Positions 28,480 to 41,267 of a stretch of DNA of 64,000 nt are shown here, piece by piece. Made by a program: the position numbers and the translations under genes. The DNA is from an uncultured Hyphomicrobiales bacterium (GTDB taxonomy: Bacteria > Pseudomonadota > Alphaproteobacteria > Rhizobiales > Xanthobacteraceae): the NCBI GenBank assembly GCA_903878085.1, contig CAIRGJ010000064.1, positions 62,001-126,000 on the forward strand, written 5' to 3'. The notes beneath the pieces were generated by a model. The model was not told the DNA's origin, ran no database searches, and saw nothing but the letters and a program-made list of their open reading frames with translations. Every line of letters begins with the position of its first letter. Within the stretch, counting starts at the first letter, position 1.

Positions 28480-29391
28480 GCGGTTTTCCGGCGGCGTTAT
28501 GTCCGTCGGCGGCGGATCGGGGATGGCGCCCGGCGGCACCGGGTGGTCGTCGGCTTGCGGCGACGGCACGCTGGCAACTGACGTTGGCGGCGGCAAAGCC
28601 GGCGCGACAGGCACAACGGCAGGCTCGACCCACGCGCTCTGCGGCATCGGCGGCTGAGCATCCCGCACCGCCGGGCGAAGCACCGGCGCAGCCATCGCGG
28701 CCTTAGGTTCCGCAGACTTGGGTTCGGCAGACTTGGGTTCGGCAGCCGGCGCGGCAACGCTTTCGGCCGGCACCGCTTCCGGCGTGTGATTGATCAAAGC
28801 GCCGCGCACCGCCTCGAGCCAGGCGGCGTCGGACGTGGCGGGATCGCGCGGCACCGGGACCGCGACAACGGCCACTGGCTTGGCAGCAGCCTGCTTTGTC
28901 TCGGCCTTAGGTTCGGCCTTGGGTTCGGCCTTGGGTTCGGCCTTGGGTTCGGCCTTCGCCTCAACCTTGCGCTCGATCGGCTTGGCCGACGTGTCGATGC
29001 GGCGAACCGGCATTGCCGCCGCTGGCGCCACGGTCTTGTCGACTGCGAGCAAGGCCTTGAACGCCGCCGCGGCGTCCGGATCGACATTGCCGCAGGTGTG
29101 CTCGAAAGCCTCGACGTCGCGGCGCACCAGCATGTGGCGCGCGCTGGCGTCGACGCTCTTGTCCAGGATGAGGATGATGTTGGAGCGCAGGCTCTGGCAC
29201 GACGCCTCCGCCGAGAAATTCGCCTTATACATCGAATAGGCGCTGCCGAGGCCGACCGGAATGGCGAGCACCGTGCCGATGACCTGCAACGCGGTCATGG
29301 TGCGCGCGAACCGCGAGCCGCCGCCCGGGCCCGGCGCCGATGTGGGCTCGTTCGATCCGGAATGATGGGGATCGCGGGTAGCCACCAGCAT
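28420..29391 (-). CDS. Membrane-anchored protein with EPKA repeats, function unknown
   Basis: A 323-aa protein: short cytoplasmic N-terminus, one membrane segment (ALQVIGTVLAIPVGLGSAYSMY, about residues 34-55), then a helical domain with Cys in EASCQSLRSNIILILDKSV and FEHTCGNVD, which may form a disulfide outside the membrane, then a long Pro/Ala/Glu/Lys-rich region with AEPK tandem repeats. ATG 29391 is used; the ORF-track start at 29433 is a GTG with no ribosome binding site. It follows rsmB on the same strand. No family is recognised. Confidence 0.65.
   Translation of the reverse strand: MLVATRDPHHSGSNEPTSAPGPGGGSRFARTMTALQVIGTVLAIPVGLGSAYSMYKANFSAEASCQSLRSNIILILDKSVDASARHMLVRRDVEAFEHTCGNVDPDAAAAFKALLAVDKTVAPAAAMPVRRIDTSAKPIERKVEAKAEPKAEPKAEPKAEPKAETKQAAAKPVAVVAVPVPRDPATSDAAWLEAVRGALINHTPEAVPAESVAAPAAEPKSAEPKSAEPKAAMAAPVLRPAVRDAQPPMPQSAWVEPAVVPVAPALPPPTSVASVPSPQADDHPVPPGAIPDPPPTDITPPENRSRIGALISHIPFVNRALDR
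28901..28956. repeat. 12-bp tandem repeats encoding AEPK
   Basis: GGTTCGGCCTTG is repeated head to tail four to five times with almost no divergence. On the minus strand this encodes (AEPK)n. A shorter pair of CAGACTTGGGTTCGG units at about 28715-28745 encodes SAEPK. The near-identity suggests copy number varies between strains. Confidence 0.85.
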
Positions 29392-29509
29392 GTGGGGAGG
29401 ACCTCGGCTCGGGAAATTCGTGGTTCCAGTCACGAAATCTTCGGGGAGATTCTTGGCCGGGATTGCGGCGCAATCTAGGTATTCGCGTATCGGAAGCGTT
29501 AACGCGGCG

Positions 29510-30808
29510 TCAGCTTCGCCTTAGAACGCTGACAAAGAAGCCGTCGGTGCCGGTGGTGCGCGGCGTCATCAGGATGCCTTCGTCCGACAGCCGCGCGGCT
29601 TTTGCAAAGTCGGCAGCACGGTCGCCGAGCGCCTTGGCCACCTCGGCCGGCGGCTGCACCGAGAACTCCGGATGGCGGGCGACAAAGCCGCGCACCTGCG
29701 CGCCGTTTTCCTCGTCGAGCACCGAGCAGGTGATGTAGGCGATGCGTCCACCGGCCTTGAGCAGCGCCGCGGCGCGATCGAGGATTTCGGCCTGTTCCTT
29801 CTGCCGCTGTTCCAGCGCGCCCGGCCTGATACGCCATTTGGCGTCCGGATTGCGCCGCCAGGAGCCGGTGCCGGTGCAAGGCGCATCGATCAGCACCAGG
29901 TCGCAGCGTCCGGCCAGATCGTCGATCTCGCCGCCGATGGACTTTGGCGTACGGACCTGAACGTTGCGGGCTCCCGAGCGCGTCAGCCGGTCATGAATCG
30001 GCGCCAAGCGACGCTTGTCGTCGTCGGTGGCGAATACCTGACCCTTGTTCTGCATCATGGCGGCGAGCGCCAGCGTCTTGCCGCCGGCGCCGGCGCAGAG
30101 ATCGACCACCTGTTCGCCGGGCTTGGCGCCGGACAACAGCGCCGCCAGTTGCGAGCCTTCGTCCTGCACCTCGATCATGCCCTTAAGGAAAGCCGGCTCG
30201 GCGTGGATCGCCGGGCTCTTGGCATCGGCGCCGAGGTGGATGCGCAAAGCCCAGGGCGACCAGTGGCCTTCCTCGGGCTTGAGATCGGACAGCGATGCCT
30301 CGGCTTTGAAGATATCGCCCTTGAGCGTGTTGACGCGCAGATCGAGCGGCGCGCGCGACGCCAGCGCCGCGCCCTCCGCGGCGCGATCGTCGCCGAACAC
30401 GCGTTCGAAATACGGATCGAGCCATTCCGGATAATCGCCGGCCACATGCGCCGGCGCGTTTGCCATATCGGCGGCATCGAGCCGCTGGCGTTCGTCATCG
30501 GTGAGCGCCGCGGGACCATAGCCGGCGCCGTCGGCGAGCTTGGCGATGGCGTCGGTGTCGAGGCTGCGCTCGCGCTTGAGCATGCCGAGCAGAATGGCGC
30601 GCGGCGTCTCCGCACCCATGAGCCAGGCGCTCGAGGCGCGGCGGCGCAACGCGTCGTACACCAGGCCGGCGATACCGGCGCGGTCGCCCGAGCCGGCGAA
30701 GCGATGCGCCAGGCCCCAGGCCTTGAGCGCGTCATTGGCCGGGCGGCGGTCGCTTTCCAGATTTCCTAAAACTTCGATAGCGGCAGCCAGCTTTGCTGCG
30801 GGTGTCAT
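29510..30808 (-). CDS. RsmB/NOP family RNA m5C methyltransferase
   Basis: A 432-aa SAM-dependent RNA methyltransferase. The N-terminal NusB-like region is partly recognisable; the catalytic domain has motif I VVDLCAGAGGKTLALAA, DAPCTGTGSWRRNPDAKW with the first catalytic Cys, and ITCSVLDEEN with the second. The target (16S rRNA C967 or another site) cannot be fixed from sequence. ATG 30808 overlaps the MAPEG stop (ATGA). guaB, MAPEG and rsmB-like run in this order on one strand, probably as one unit. Confidence 0.92.
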   Translation of the reverse strand: MTPAAKLAAAIEVLGNLESDRRPANDALKAWGLAHRFAGSGDRAGIAGLVYDALRRRASSAWLMGAETPRAILLGMLKRERSLDTDAIAKLADGAGYGPAALTDDERQRLDAADMANAPAHVAGDYPEWLDPYFERVFGDDRAAEGAALASRAPLDLRVNTLKGDIFKAEASLSDLKPEEGHWSPWALRIHLGADAKSPAIHAEPAFLKGMIEVQDEGSQLAALLSGAKPGEQVVDLCAGAGGKTLALAAMMQNKGQVFATDDDKRRLAPIHDRLTRSGARNVQVRTPKSIGGEIDDLAGRCDLVLIDAPCTGTGSWRRNPDAKWRIRPGALEQRQKEQAEILDRAAALLKAGGRIAYITCSVLDEENGAQVRGFVARHPEFSVQPPAEVAKALGDRAADFAKAARLSDEGILMTPRTTGTDGFFVSVLRRS

Positions 30809-31230
30809 GGCAGTCCTAACAGGATGCGGACCGCGAAGATGATCCACATCGCCAACAGAATGAAAACGCCGACCGCGAAGGCATTGAAGCGATGCCGAAC
30901 ATAATTGCTGCCGGTATGAATGTAGGCGTGAACCAGGCGTGTCAGCACAAACAGCCAGGCCATCACCACGAACAGAAAATCCGCGTGCCGCGTTATGATC
31001 ACGAGGATCGTCAGCACATAGAACAGCAGCGGCAACTGGAACTGGTTTTGGTAGCAATTGCTGATCTGCTGGACGCGCGGCGGCCAGTTCAACTGGCCGA
31101 GCGCGGTGTCGGCGAGCGTCGTCTCGCGGCGCTTGAGCGCGCCGATGCGCGCGCGCGCCATCCATAGCAACAGCACGAAGGTCAGCCCGACCTCGACGAA
31201 CAATGGCAACAGGACGAACTGGATCGGCAT
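30805..31230 (-). CDS. MAPEG family membrane protein
   Basis: A 141-aa protein with four predicted membrane segments and the MAPEG-type loop ISNCYQNQFQLPLLFYVL followed by LTRLVHAYIHTGSNYVRHRFNAFAVG. Bacterial MAPEG proteins are relatives of microsomal glutathione transferases; activity here is not established. It lies between guaB (71 bases upstream) and the RsmB-like gene, whose start overlaps its stop. This order is conserved in related genomes as far as I recall. Confidence 0.88.
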   Translation of the reverse strand: MPIQFVLLPLFVEVGLTFVLLLWMARARIGALKRRETTLADTALGQLNWPPRVQQISNCYQNQFQLPLLFYVLTILVIITRHADFLFVVMAWLFVLTRLVHAYIHTGSNYVRHRFNAFAVGVFILLAMWIIFAVRILLGLP

Positions 31231-31300
31231 CGTGTTTCCTCAACGCAACATAGACAGGAGCAGCGTTCTATGCCGCGCGAAATGTACTCGTAACTATAGC

Positions 31301-32839
<1,539 letters not shown>

Positions 32840-33039
32840 TTACAAAAAGCCTGTCGCGAGGGGTGTCCCCGCGTCGTCACGGCCCGCTTTTGGGTTGGCG
32901 TGGGTCGTTAGCATGGGAAGACCGCGATTCCTAGGCTATTCGCGGGTAGCTGTTATGAACACCCACAGCCTAGAGGCCTTCCTCCCGGCCGGGCTTTGTT
33001 GTTCAAGACCGGTGGGGCTTTACCGGGAAAAAGAAAAAA

Positions 33040-34458
33040 ATGCGCCGTGACCGCATCATTCCGCTGATTATCGCGGTCGCGCTGTTCATGGAGAACATGG
33101 ACTCCACGGTGATCGCCACCTCGCTGCCGGCGATCGCCACCGATATCGGCACCAATCCGCTGGCGCTCAAGCTCGCCGTCACCTCCTATTTGCTGTCGCT
33201 CGCGATCTTCATTCCGGCCAGCGGCTGGACCGCCGACCGCTTCGGCGCCCGCACCGTGTTCCGCGCGGCCATCGCGGTCTTCATCCTCGGCTCGATCGGC
33301 TGTGCGCTGTCCGGTTCGCTGACCGATTTCGTCATCGCCCGCATCGTCCAGGGCATGGGCGGCGCCATGATGACGCCGGTCGGCCGCATGGTGTTGGTGC
33401 GCTCGATCAGCAAGCGCGACCTGGTCAACGCCATGGCCTGGGTGACGACGCCGGCGCTGATCGGGCCGGTTCTGGGGCCGCCGGTGGGCGGCTTCATCAC
33501 CACTTACGCCACCTGGCACTGGATTTTCATCATCAACGTGCCGATCGGCCTCCTCGGCATCGTGCTGGCCACGCGCTACATCGACGACATCCGCGCCGAG
33601 GTCCGCGAGACCTTCGATATGTCCGGCATGGTGCTGGCCGGCCTCGGCATTGCCGGGGTCGCCTTCGGCCTGTCGATCCTCGGCCTGAACTTCCTGCCCT
33701 GGACGGTGGTCGCGGCGCTGGTGGTGGCCGGCATATGCTTCATCGCGGCCTATCTGGTGCACGCCCGCCGCACGCCGAACCCGGCGCTCGATCTCACGCT
33801 ATTCCGGTTGCCGACGTTTTTTGCCAGCGTCACCGGCGGTTTCGTGTTCCGGCTGGGGCTGGGCGCGCTGCCCTTCCTTCTGCCGCTGATGCTGCAGGTC
33901 GGCTTCGGACTGTCGCCGTTCCAGTCCGGCATGATCACCTTCGCTACAGCGCTTGGCGCCATGGGCATGAAATGGGCGACGGTGCACATCCTGCGGCGGT
34001 TCGGCTTCCGCAATATCCTCGTCTACAACGGCCTGATCAGCGCGGCCTTCCTGGCGGTCTGCGCCTGGTTCACGGCCAGCACGCCGCTGACGATCATGCT
34101 GGGATTGCTGTTCGTCGGCGGCTTCTTCCGCTCGCTGCAATTCACCAGCATCAACACCATCGCCTATGCCGAGGTCGAGCACGCCCGGGTCAGCCGGGCC
34201 ACGGCCCTGGTCAGTGTCGCCCAGCAACTGGCGGTCTCGACCGGGGTGGCGGTCGGTGCCCTGGCGGTGGAGCTTTCCTTGCAGTTTAGGGGTGACGGCG
34301 TGCTTCAGGCTGCGGACTTTCCGCCCGCTTTTCTCGCCGTGGCGGCAATTTCCGCGCTTTCCGTCTTCATTTTCATGCGTTTGCCCCACGATGCCGGGGC
34401 CGAAATGGCCAACCGCCTGCCCGCCCCGACCGAGGGCACCGACCAGCGCGGCGGCTGA
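33040..34458 (+). CDS. DHA2-type MFS drug/proton antiporter
   Basis: A 472-aa polytopic membrane protein with about 14 predicted segments. It has motif A-like SGWTADRFGARTVFRAA and motif C-like PALIGPVLGPPVGG, typical of the DHA2 multidrug efflux family, with membrane motif D1 at MENMDSTVIATSLPAIATDIG. No membrane-fusion or outer-membrane partner lies nearby, so it would export to the periplasm by itself. The substrate is unknown. The divergent gene is guaB. Confidence 0.9.
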   Translation: MRRDRIIPLIIAVALFMENMDSTVIATSLPAIATDIGTNPLALKLAVTSYLLSLAIFIPASGWTADRFGARTVFRAAIAVFILGSIGCALSGSLTDFVIARIVQGMGGAMMTPVGRMVLVRSISKRDLVNAMAWVTTPALIGPVLGPPVGGFITTYATWHWIFIINVPIGLLGIVLATRYIDDIRAEVRETFDMSGMVLAGLGIAGVAFGLSILGLNFLPWTVVAALVVAGICFIAAYLVHARRTPNPALDLTLFRLPTFFASVTGGFVFRLGLGALPFLLPLMLQVGFGLSPFQSGMITFATALGAMGMKWATVHILRRFGFRNILVYNGLISAAFLAVCAWFTASTPLTIMLGLLFVGGFFRSLQFTSINTIAYAEVEHARVSRATALVSVAQQLAVSTGVAVGALAVELSLQFRGDGVLQAADFPPAFLAVAAISALSVFIFMRLPHDAGAEMANRLPAPTEGTDQRGG

Positions 34459-34585
34459 GGCCAGAGTTCCCCGTTAACCATAATGAGAAGTTAACACCTG
34501 TAACCGGGACCTAAAGCAATGGACAAGTCTTTGGTTTACCGGGTATTTTCCGGTCAGGTTATGGTTAATAAGTAGGGTCCAGCGT

Positions 34586-36898
34586 ATGCGTGGCGTCCAG
34601 CCAAATTGGCTGATCCGGGCCTTCGGGCTCGCGGGGCTTGCCGTCGCGGCCGCGTGGCCGCTGGCCGCCCAGGCGCAGGTCCGCGAAGCCCGCACCTGCT
34701 CCGACCAGACCGAAGCGCTCGCCACCGAACGGATTGCCGCCTGCGCGCGCCTGCTGGAATCCGGCCGCCTCAAGGGCAAACCGCTCGGCGTCGCCTACGG
34801 TCTGCGCGGGCTTGCGTTCCTCGACCGCGGCGACATTCCGCACGCCATCGCCGATCTCAATCGCGCGGTCGATCTCGCCCCCGACTTTGCCCCGGCCTAT
34901 CAGAACCGCGGCAACGCCTGGTTCGCCCGCGGCAATTACGGCCAGGCCATCGCCGATTACGAAACCACCATCCGCCTCGACCCAACCTCGCCCTCGCCTT
35001 ACGTGAACCGCGCCACCCTGCGCCGCGACCTCGGTTTCATCGACGGCGCGCTGGAGGATTACCAGAAGGCCATCAGCCTCGGCGCCGACCGCGCCACGCC
35101 GTACAGCGGCCGCGGCCAGATCTATTTGCGCCAGAAGGACTACGCCCGCGCCAGCGCCGATTTCGACCGCGCCGTGCGGTTCGATCCTAACCTCGGCAAT
35201 TACCTGCTGCGCGGCCAGGCGCGCGAAGGCGCCAACGACCTCGACCGTGCCCTCAGCGATTACCAGGAAGCCTCGCGGATCGATCCGAAAAACATCGTCG
35301 CCTTGACGTCGCAGGCCGCGATCTGGCGCAAGAAAGGCGACTTCGACCGCTCGGTCGCGATTTACGATCGCGCCGTGATGGCCGACCAGAACGTGGCCAC
35401 GACCTACAGATTGCGCGCCGAAGCCTTAGCCGCCAAAGGCGATCGCAAGCGCGCGATGGCCGATATCAACCGCGCGCTGAAGTTCGCCTGGGATCCGAGT
35501 TTCATCAAGGTCCGCGGCGCGCTTCGGCTCGATGACGGCGACCTCGACGGCGTTCTGCACGATGTCGATGCCATCCTGAAACTCGAACCGGGGAGCACGT
35601 CGGCACTGGCGCTGCGCGGCGCGGCCTACGCGCGCAAGAAGGATTACAGCCGCGCTTTGCCCGATCTCGACAAAGCGGCCAGCGGCGACGCCGCCGATGC
35701 GCTGGCCTACAGCGAGCGCGGCCAGATCTACCTCGCAAGAAATGACAATGATCGCGCGCTGGCCGACTTCAATCGCGCCATCGAGCTCGGCAGCATCAGC
35801 GCGACGCCGTATCGCGCCCGGGCCGCGATCTACAAAGCCAAAGGTGACAGCGACAAGGCGCTAGCCGATTTCAGCCAGGCGATCCGCCGCGATCCACGGC
35901 CGGCCGATCTGTATTTCGAGCGCGCCGCGCTGCGCAAAGCCAAAGGCGACAACGATCTGGCGCTGGCCGACCTCGACGACGGTCTCAGCCGTCAGCCGGA
36001 CAATATCGGCGCGATGCTGACGCGCGGTCAGATCAAGAAAGGCAAAGGCGACACCGTCGGCGCCATCGCCGATTACGACGCGGTTCTGGCGCGCCAGCCC
36101 GACAATGCCGGCGTGCTGCGCAGCCGCGCCGCGGCGCTGCTCGAAGCCAAGAACTTTGCCAAGGCCGCCGACGATTTCGACCGCATCATCAAGTTCGATC
36201 CGAAAAATGCCCAGGCATATTATCAGCGCGGCCTTGCGCGCGAGCAGGACGGCAAACGCGACCTCGCGATTGCCGATTACAAGCTGGCCTTGGCCCGCGA
36301 CCGCAACATGAGCGAGCCGCGTCAGGCGCTGGCGCGGCTTGAGGCCGCTGACGCGCGCCAGCGCAAGCTTGCTGAAGAACAACGCGAGCGCGAAAAGCCC
36401 GGCAAGAAATCGCAGGCGGCGCGCGACGTCCCAAAGATTGCGCCTGAGACGCCGGTCGCGGTCGCAAAGCCGGCCTTGGATAACGCGAAGCCAGCCTTGA
36501 AAAACGACAAAGCGGGCGAGCCTGCCGTCACCGCCAGCATCGCGCCGGTGCAGACGCAAACGCAAACGAATGAGCGGGCCGCGCCGACGCCGCCGCAGCG
36601 TCCACAAACGGAGAGCAATAGCCGCGACCGCAGCGAACCGAAAAATCGCGACCGTGAGCGCGCCGAACGCAATGTGCCGGAACGTAAGACCGTGTCCGCA
36701 GCGAACAAGCGGCGCGAGGCGGAGGACAAGAAGCGCGAGAAGGAAGCGCGGGCGCGCAAGGAACGGCAACAGGCGGCGCGCATATCGGACCGGCGCAATT
36801 CGAATTCGCAGCCGGAGGTCCGCTATTACCGCGCCGGCTCCGAATCGACCCGCGGCGCGCGCTTCACCGACGCCTTCAGCGACAACCCGCGGCGCTAG
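34586..36898 (+). CDS. Large secreted TPR protein with charged C-terminal tail
   Basis: A 770-aa protein with an N-terminal signal peptide ([17 protein letters not shown]) and about 15 tetratricopeptide units across residues 65-590, recognisable by repeating DxxxAxxDxxxAIxLDP blocks. The last 180 residues are low-complexity, rich in Lys, Arg, Glu, Ala and Pro ([23 protein letters not shown]). It is probably a periplasmic scaffold. Start ATG 34586 has AGTAGGG about 8 bases upstream. The stop overlaps the rlmE stop in antiparallel. No partner is suggested by the neighbours. Confidence 0.82.
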   Translation: MRGVQPNWLIRAFGLAGLAVAAAWPLAAQAQVREARTCSDQTEALATERIAACARLLESGRLKGKPLGVAYGLRGLAFLDRGDIPHAIADLNRAVDLAPDFAPAYQNRGNAWFARGNYGQAIADYETTIRLDPTSPSPYVNRATLRRDLGFIDGALEDYQKAISLGADRATPYSGRGQIYLRQKDYARASADFDRAVRFDPNLGNYLLRGQAREGANDLDRALSDYQEASRIDPKNIVALTSQAAIWRKKGDFDRSVAIYDRAVMADQNVATTYRLRAEALAAKGDRKRAMADINRALKFAWDPSFIKVRGALRLDDGDLDGVLHDVDAILKLEPGSTSALALRGAAYARKKDYSRALPDLDKAASGDAADALAYSERGQIYLARNDNDRALADFNRAIELGSISATPYRARAAIYKAKGDSDKALADFSQAIRRDPRPADLYFERAALRKAKGDNDLALADLDDGLSRQPDNIGAMLTRGQIKKGKGDTVGAIADYDAVLARQPDNAGVLRSRAAALLEAKNFAKAADDFDRIIKFDPKNAQAYYQRGLAREQDGKRDLAIADYKLALARDRNMSEPRQALARLEAADARQRKLAEEQREREKPGKKSQAARDVPKIAPETPVAVAKPALDNAKPALKNDKAGEPAVTASIAPVQTQTQTNERAAPTPPQRPQTESNSRDRSEPKNRDRERAERNVPERKTVSAANKRREAEDKKREKEARARKERQQAARISDRRNSNSQPEVRYYRAGSESTRGARFTDAFSDNPRR

Positions 36899-37590
36899 TC
36901 GCCGCCGCCACCGCGAAAACCCGTCGCGAGCAGATAAAGCTCGGCTGAATCCGAACGGCTCGCCGCCGGCTTGATGTGCTTCACGGTCGTGAAATCGCGC
37001 TTGAGTAGCGTCAGCAGTGTGGCCTCGGTACCGCCTTGCAGCACCTTGGCGAGAAACGCGCCGCCGGGCGCCAGCACTTCGCGGGCGAATTCGACGGCGA
37101 CTTCTACCAGCGCGATGATTTTGATGTGGTCGGTCTTGCGATGGCCGGTGGCGTTCGCTGCCATATCCGACAGCACCACATCGGCGCGGCCGCCGAGCAT
37201 GGCTTTGAGTTTATCCGGCGCCGACGGATCGAGAAAATCGAGTTGCATGAATTCGACGCCAGGCAGCGGATCTATCGCCAACAAATCGATGGCGACCACG
37301 CGGCCCTGTTGCGGCGCGCCGACCCGTTTGGCGGCGACCTGGCTCCAGCCGCCGGGCGCGGCGCCGAGATCGATCACGCGGCCGCCCTTCTTGAGAAAAT
37401 GCGCCTTGTCGTCGATCTCCGATAATTTGTAGGCGGCGCGCGAGCGCATGCCCTCGCGCTTGGCACGCGCGACGTAAGGATCGTTGAGCTGGCGATCGAG
37501 CCACAGTTTGGACGACAGCTTGCGTTTCTTGCCGGTCTTGACGTGGACCTTCAGTTCGCGCGCGCCGCTGCCTTTGCCCGGCATATTCAT
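36895..37590 (-). CDS. rlmE: 23S rRNA (uridine-2'-O)-methyltransferase RlmE
   Basis: A 231-aa FtsJ/RrmJ-type enzyme that methylates U2552 of 23S rRNA late in 50S assembly. The SAM site is [20 protein letters not shown]; the catalytic Lys-Asp-Lys-Glu set is represented by [22 protein letters not shown] and [10 protein letters not shown] basic N-terminal extension ([17 protein letters not shown]) is typical of Rhizobiales RlmE. Start ATG 37590 overlaps the stop of the Ppx/GppA gene (ATGA), so the two are coupled. Confidence 0.95.
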   Translation of the reverse strand: MNMPGKGSGARELKVHVKTGKKRKLSSKLWLDRQLNDPYVARAKREGMRSRAAYKLSEIDDKAHFLKKGGRVIDLGAAPGGWSQVAAKRVGAPQQGRVVAIDLLAIDPLPGVEFMQLDFLDPSAPDKLKAMLGGRADVVLSDMAANATGHRKTDHIKIIALVEVAVEFAREVLAPGGAFLAKVLQGGTEATLLTLLKRDFTTVKHIKPAASRSDSAELYLLATGFRGGGGD

Positions 37591-38732
37591 GACGCCGCCA
37601 CCTGGTTGTTGCCGCCCGAATTGCCATCGCCCCAAGCGCCATCGTCGCGCATCATCTGCACCAGCATGCCTTCGCGCAGACCGCGGTCGGCGACGCGCAG
37701 GCGCGGGCATGGGAAGGCGCGGCGGATCGCTTCGAGGATGGCGCAACCGGCCAGAACCAGATCGGCGCGCTCGGGACCGATGCACGGGCTCGCCACCCGG
37801 TCTTCGTAACTCATGCTCAGCAGTCTCTCGAGTACCGCGTCAATTTGATCGTCGTTCATCCAGCAGCCATCGACGCGGTTGCGGTCGTAGCGCTTGAGAT
37901 CGAGATGGACGCCGGCGATGGTGGTCACAGTGCCGGACGTACCGAGCATATGGACGCCGCGCAAGCCGTCGCTGCCATGCTCGCGCGCGAAGGGCGCGAT
38001 CTGCGCCGACACTTCGGCCACCATATTCTCGTAAATCTCGCGGGTGACGTTGAGGCCGCCATGACGTTCGGCCAAGGTGACGACGCCATTCGCCAGCGAA
38101 ATCCAGCCGCGCATCTGCGGTACCGGCGGACCGCGTAAAGTCTTGTGGGAGCGATCGAGCCGCACCAGCTCGGACGAGCCACCGCCGATATCGAACAGCA
38201 CCACGCCGTCGGCCTGCGGATCCATCAAGGGCGTGCAGCCGGTGGCGGCCAGCGTCGCCTCGGTCTCGCGATCGATGACTTCAAGTTCCAGGCCCAATTC
38301 GTCGGCGACGCGGGCGAGGAATTCGTCGCCATTGCCGGCGGCGCGGCAGGCTTCGGTGGCAATCAGCCGGGTGCGGGTGACGCCGCGGTTTTTCATCTTG
38401 TTGCGGCAGATGGCGAGCGCCTCGACGGCGCGCTCGATCGCCGCGTCGCTCAGCCGGCCGGACGCCGAGACGCCCTCGCCGAGCCTGATAATGCGGGAAA
38501 AGGCATCGACCACCCGGAAACCGTCGCCGGCCGGCCGCGCCACCAGCAGACGGCAATTATTGGTGCCGAGATCGAGCGCCGCATAGGTCGGCCCGCCCCG
38601 ATCGCTGCCGAAACCGGCATCGGGGCGTCCAGACGACCGCCGACCCCAAGTTCCGGCCATTGGGGGCCGCACTGGCGACACCCGATCGACAAGGGGGTCG
38701 AGGCCTGGGGTGTCCCCGGCCTCGCCGCTCAT
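37587..38732 (-). CDS. Ppx/GppA family phosphatase
   Basis: A 381-aa actin-like ATPase-fold enzyme of the exopolyphosphatase / pppGpp phosphatase family. The N-terminal P-loop-like motif is [14 protein letters not shown] and the second phosphate motif is [15 protein letters not shown]; catalytic Glu candidates lie in [10 protein letters not shown] and DRETEA. It is the short form without the HD-like C-terminal domain of E. coli Ppx, so polyphosphate versus pppGpp specificity cannot be told. About 48 residues precede the core, with AAGG 7 bases before ATG 38732. It is coupled to rlmE. Confidence 0.92.
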   Translation of the reverse strand: MSGEAGDTPGLDPLVDRVSPVRPPMAGTWGRRSSGRPDAGFGSDRGGPTYAALDLGTNNCRLLVARPAGDGFRVVDAFSRIIRLGEGVSASGRLSDAAIERAVEALAICRNKMKNRGVTRTRLIATEACRAAGNGDEFLARVADELGLELEVIDRETEATLAATGCTPLMDPQADGVVLFDIGGGSSELVRLDRSHKTLRGPPVPQMRGWISLANGVVTLAERHGGLNVTREIYENMVAEVSAQIAPFAREHGSDGLRGVHMLGTSGTVTTIAGVHLDLKRYDRNRVDGCWMNDDQIDAVLERLLSMSYEDRVASPCIGPERADLVLAGCAILEAIRRAFPCPRLRVADRGLREGMLVQMMRDDGAWGDGNSGGNNQVAAS

Positions 38733-38895
38733 AGCTGCAACCTTCCTGCCGCCCTTAGGCTCGCCTCTTAGCGCTCCGGCGGGGCGGCATGTTTCACGTT
38801 CCGGAAAAGTGTAACAGCGCCTCCGCTTCGCGCAACCCTCGGCCGTAAAAGCTATTCTTGTCGAAGCGGCGCTGCTGCTCTATTTGGTGCATCCC

Positions 38896-41265
38896 ATGGA
38901 CGATAGAACCACCGAAGCCGCGCTTTCTTTGACCAAATTCGGCGTCGGGCAGCCCGTCCGCCGCAGCGAAGATCCCAAACTGGTGCGCGGCGAAGGCCGC
39001 TACACCGACGATATCAGCCGCACCAGCCAGGCCTACGCCGCGATCGTGCGCTCGCGCGACGCCCACGGCATCATCCGCAGCATCGACACCGCCGCCGCCA
39101 AGGCGATGCCGGGCGTGCTGGCGGTCTATACCGCCGCCGACCTGACCGGCTACGGCCCACTCAAATGCGGCATGCCGCTCAAGAACCGCGACGGCTCAGG
39201 CCTGCATTATACGCCGCGGCCGGCGCTGTCGGGCGAACGCGTGCGTTTTGTCGGCGATCCGGTCGCCTGCGTGATTGCCGAAACCGTGGCGCAGGCCAAA
39301 GACGCCGCCGAAGCGGTCGTGCTCGACATCGAGCCGTTGCCGGTCGCCATCGGCGCCGCCAATGCGGTGAAGCCCGGCGCGCCGCAGCTTTACGACAGCG
39401 CGCCGAACAACATCGCGCTCGATTTTCATTTTGGCGACGCCGAAAAAGTCGCCGCCGCCTTCGCCAAAGCCAAGCACGTCACGCGGCTTGAGACGTCAAA
39501 CCAGCGCATGGTGGTCAACGCCATGGAGCCGCGGGTGGCGATCGGCGAGTTCGATGCCGCCACCGGCAAATGGACGCTGCATTCGGCGAGCCAGGGCGTC
39601 ACCGGCATGAAGACGTCGCTGATGGATATCCTCGGCGCGCCCGCCGACAAAGTACGCGTCGTCACCGGCCAGGTCGGCGGCTCGTTCGGCATGAAGGCCA
39701 CCGTCTATCCGGAATACGTCTGCATCCTGCATGGCGCCCGCGCGCTCGGCCGCCCGGTGAAATGGACCGACGAACGTTCCGGCAGTTTCGTGTCCGATCA
39801 TCACGGCCGCGCCCAGGACATGGTCGTCGAGATCGCTTTCGACGAGAACGCGCATATCCTTGCCGTACGCACGACCGGCTACGGCGACATGGGCGGCTAC
39901 CTGTCGAATTTTGGCCCGCTGCTGCCGACCGTCAATCAGGTCAAGAACGTCGCCAGCCTGTACCGCACGCCGCTGCTCGAAGTGTCGACCAAGTGCGTGT
40001 TCACCAACACCACACATGTCTCGGCCTATCGCGGCGCCGGCCGGCCGGAAGGCAATTACTATATGGAGCGCACGCTCGATGTCGCCGCCGCCGAGCTCGG
40101 CATCGACCGCATCGAACTGCGCAAGCGCAACATGATCAAGCCGCGCGATCTGCCGTTCAAGGCCGCCTCCGACATGACCTATGACTGCGGCGATTTCCCC
40201 GCCGTGCTCAAGCAGGCGCTGGAGATGGCCGACTATGTCGGCTTCAAAAAGCGCAAACGCGAGAGCAAGAAGCGCGGCATGCTGCGCGGCTTCGGCATCG
40301 GCTGCTATCTCGAAGTGACCGCCGGAGGCGGCAAGGAACTGGGCGGCATCCGCTTCGACGCCGATGGCGGCGTCACCATCGTCGCCGGTACGCTCGATTA
40401 CGGCCAGGGCCACGCCACCGCTTACGCGCAGGTGCTCAACGACACGCTCGGCATTCCGTTCGACCGCATCCGGCTCGTCGAAGGCGACAGCGACGACCTG
40501 CGCTACGGCGGCGGCAGCGGCGGCTCACGCTCGATCATGAACGCGGGTGCCGCGGTGATCGAATCGTCGAAGCTGGTCATCGAGAAGGGCAAACAGATCG
40601 CCTCGCATCTGCTGGAAGCCTCTGCCAGCGATATCGAATTCAAGACCGGCCGCTTTGTCATTGCCGGCACCGACAGATCGATCGGCATTCTTGAATTGGC
40701 TGAGCGTCTGCGCTCCGGCCTCAAGCTGCCGGACGGCGTGCCGACCTCGCTCGATGTCGATCATGTGCTCGACGAGGCGCTGCCCTCCGCCTTCCCCAAC
40801 GGCTGTCACATCGCCGAAGTGGAAGTCGATCCCGAAACCGGCGCCGCGCGTGTCATCAAATACTCCGCCGTCAACGATCTCGGCACTATCGTCAATCCGC
40901 TGCTGGTCGAAGGCCAGATCCAGGGCGGCGTGATGCAGGGTCTGGGTCAGGTGCTGCTGGAACAAGCGGTCTACGATGCCGACGGCCAGTTGGTCACCGG
41001 CTCGTTTATGGATTACGCCATGCCGCGCGCGCACGACGCGCCGATGATCGATGTTGCCAGCCATCCGGTGCCGACCAAGAGCAATCCGCTTGGCGCCAAA
41101 GGCTGCGGCGAAGCCGGCACCACCGGCGGGCTTTGCGCGGTTGCCAACGCCGTGGTCGATGCGCTGTCCGATTACGGCATCCGGCATCTGGAAATGCCGA
41201 TGACGCCGTCGCGCGTCTGGCACGCGATCGAGGCCGCCAAAGCCAAACAGCCGAAGGCGTCCTAA
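38896..41265 (+). CDS. Xanthine dehydrogenase-family molybdopterin-binding subunit (CoxL-like)
   Basis: A 789-aa catalytic subunit of the molybdenum hydroxylase superfamily. It opens with [24 protein letters not shown], has the loop [11 protein letters not shown], which matches form II/non-CO type enzymes rather than the AYXCSFR of true CO dehydrogenase, and the active-site Glu739 in [11 protein letters not shown]. No small iron-sulfur subunit, FAD subunit or Moco insertase lies beside it. ATG 38896 is chosen over a TTG four codons earlier. The next gene, an MFS carrier, starts 2 bases after the stop, suggesting co-transcription and a carrier for the substrate or product. Confidence 0.9.
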   Translation: MDDRTTEAALSLTKFGVGQPVRRSEDPKLVRGEGRYTDDISRTSQAYAAIVRSRDAHGIIRSIDTAAAKAMPGVLAVYTAADLTGYGPLKCGMPLKNRDGSGLHYTPRPALSGERVRFVGDPVACVIAETVAQAKDAAEAVVLDIEPLPVAIGAANAVKPGAPQLYDSAPNNIALDFHFGDAEKVAAAFAKAKHVTRLETSNQRMVVNAMEPRVAIGEFDAATGKWTLHSASQGVTGMKTSLMDILGAPADKVRVVTGQVGGSFGMKATVYPEYVCILHGARALGRPVKWTDERSGSFVSDHHGRAQDMVVEIAFDENAHILAVRTTGYGDMGGYLSNFGPLLPTVNQVKNVASLYRTPLLEVSTKCVFTNTTHVSAYRGAGRPEGNYYMERTLDVAAAELGIDRIELRKRNMIKPRDLPFKAASDMTYDCGDFPAVLKQALEMADYVGFKKRKRESKKRGMLRGFGIGCYLEVTAGGGKELGGIRFDADGGVTIVAGTLDYGQGHATAYAQVLNDTLGIPFDRIRLVEGDSDDLRYGGGSGGSRSIMNAGAAVIESSKLVIEKGKQIASHLLEASASDIEFKTGRFVIAGTDRSIGILELAERLRSGLKLPDGVPTSLDVDHVLDEALPSAFPNGCHIAEVEVDPETGAARVIKYSAVNDLGTIVNPLLVEGQIQGGVMQGLGQVLLEQAVYDADGQLVTGSFMDYAMPRAHDAPMIDVASHPVPTKSNPLGAKGCGEAGTTGGLCAVANAVVDALSDYGIRHLEMPMTPSRVWHAIEAAKAKQPKAS

Positions 41266-41267
41266 CA

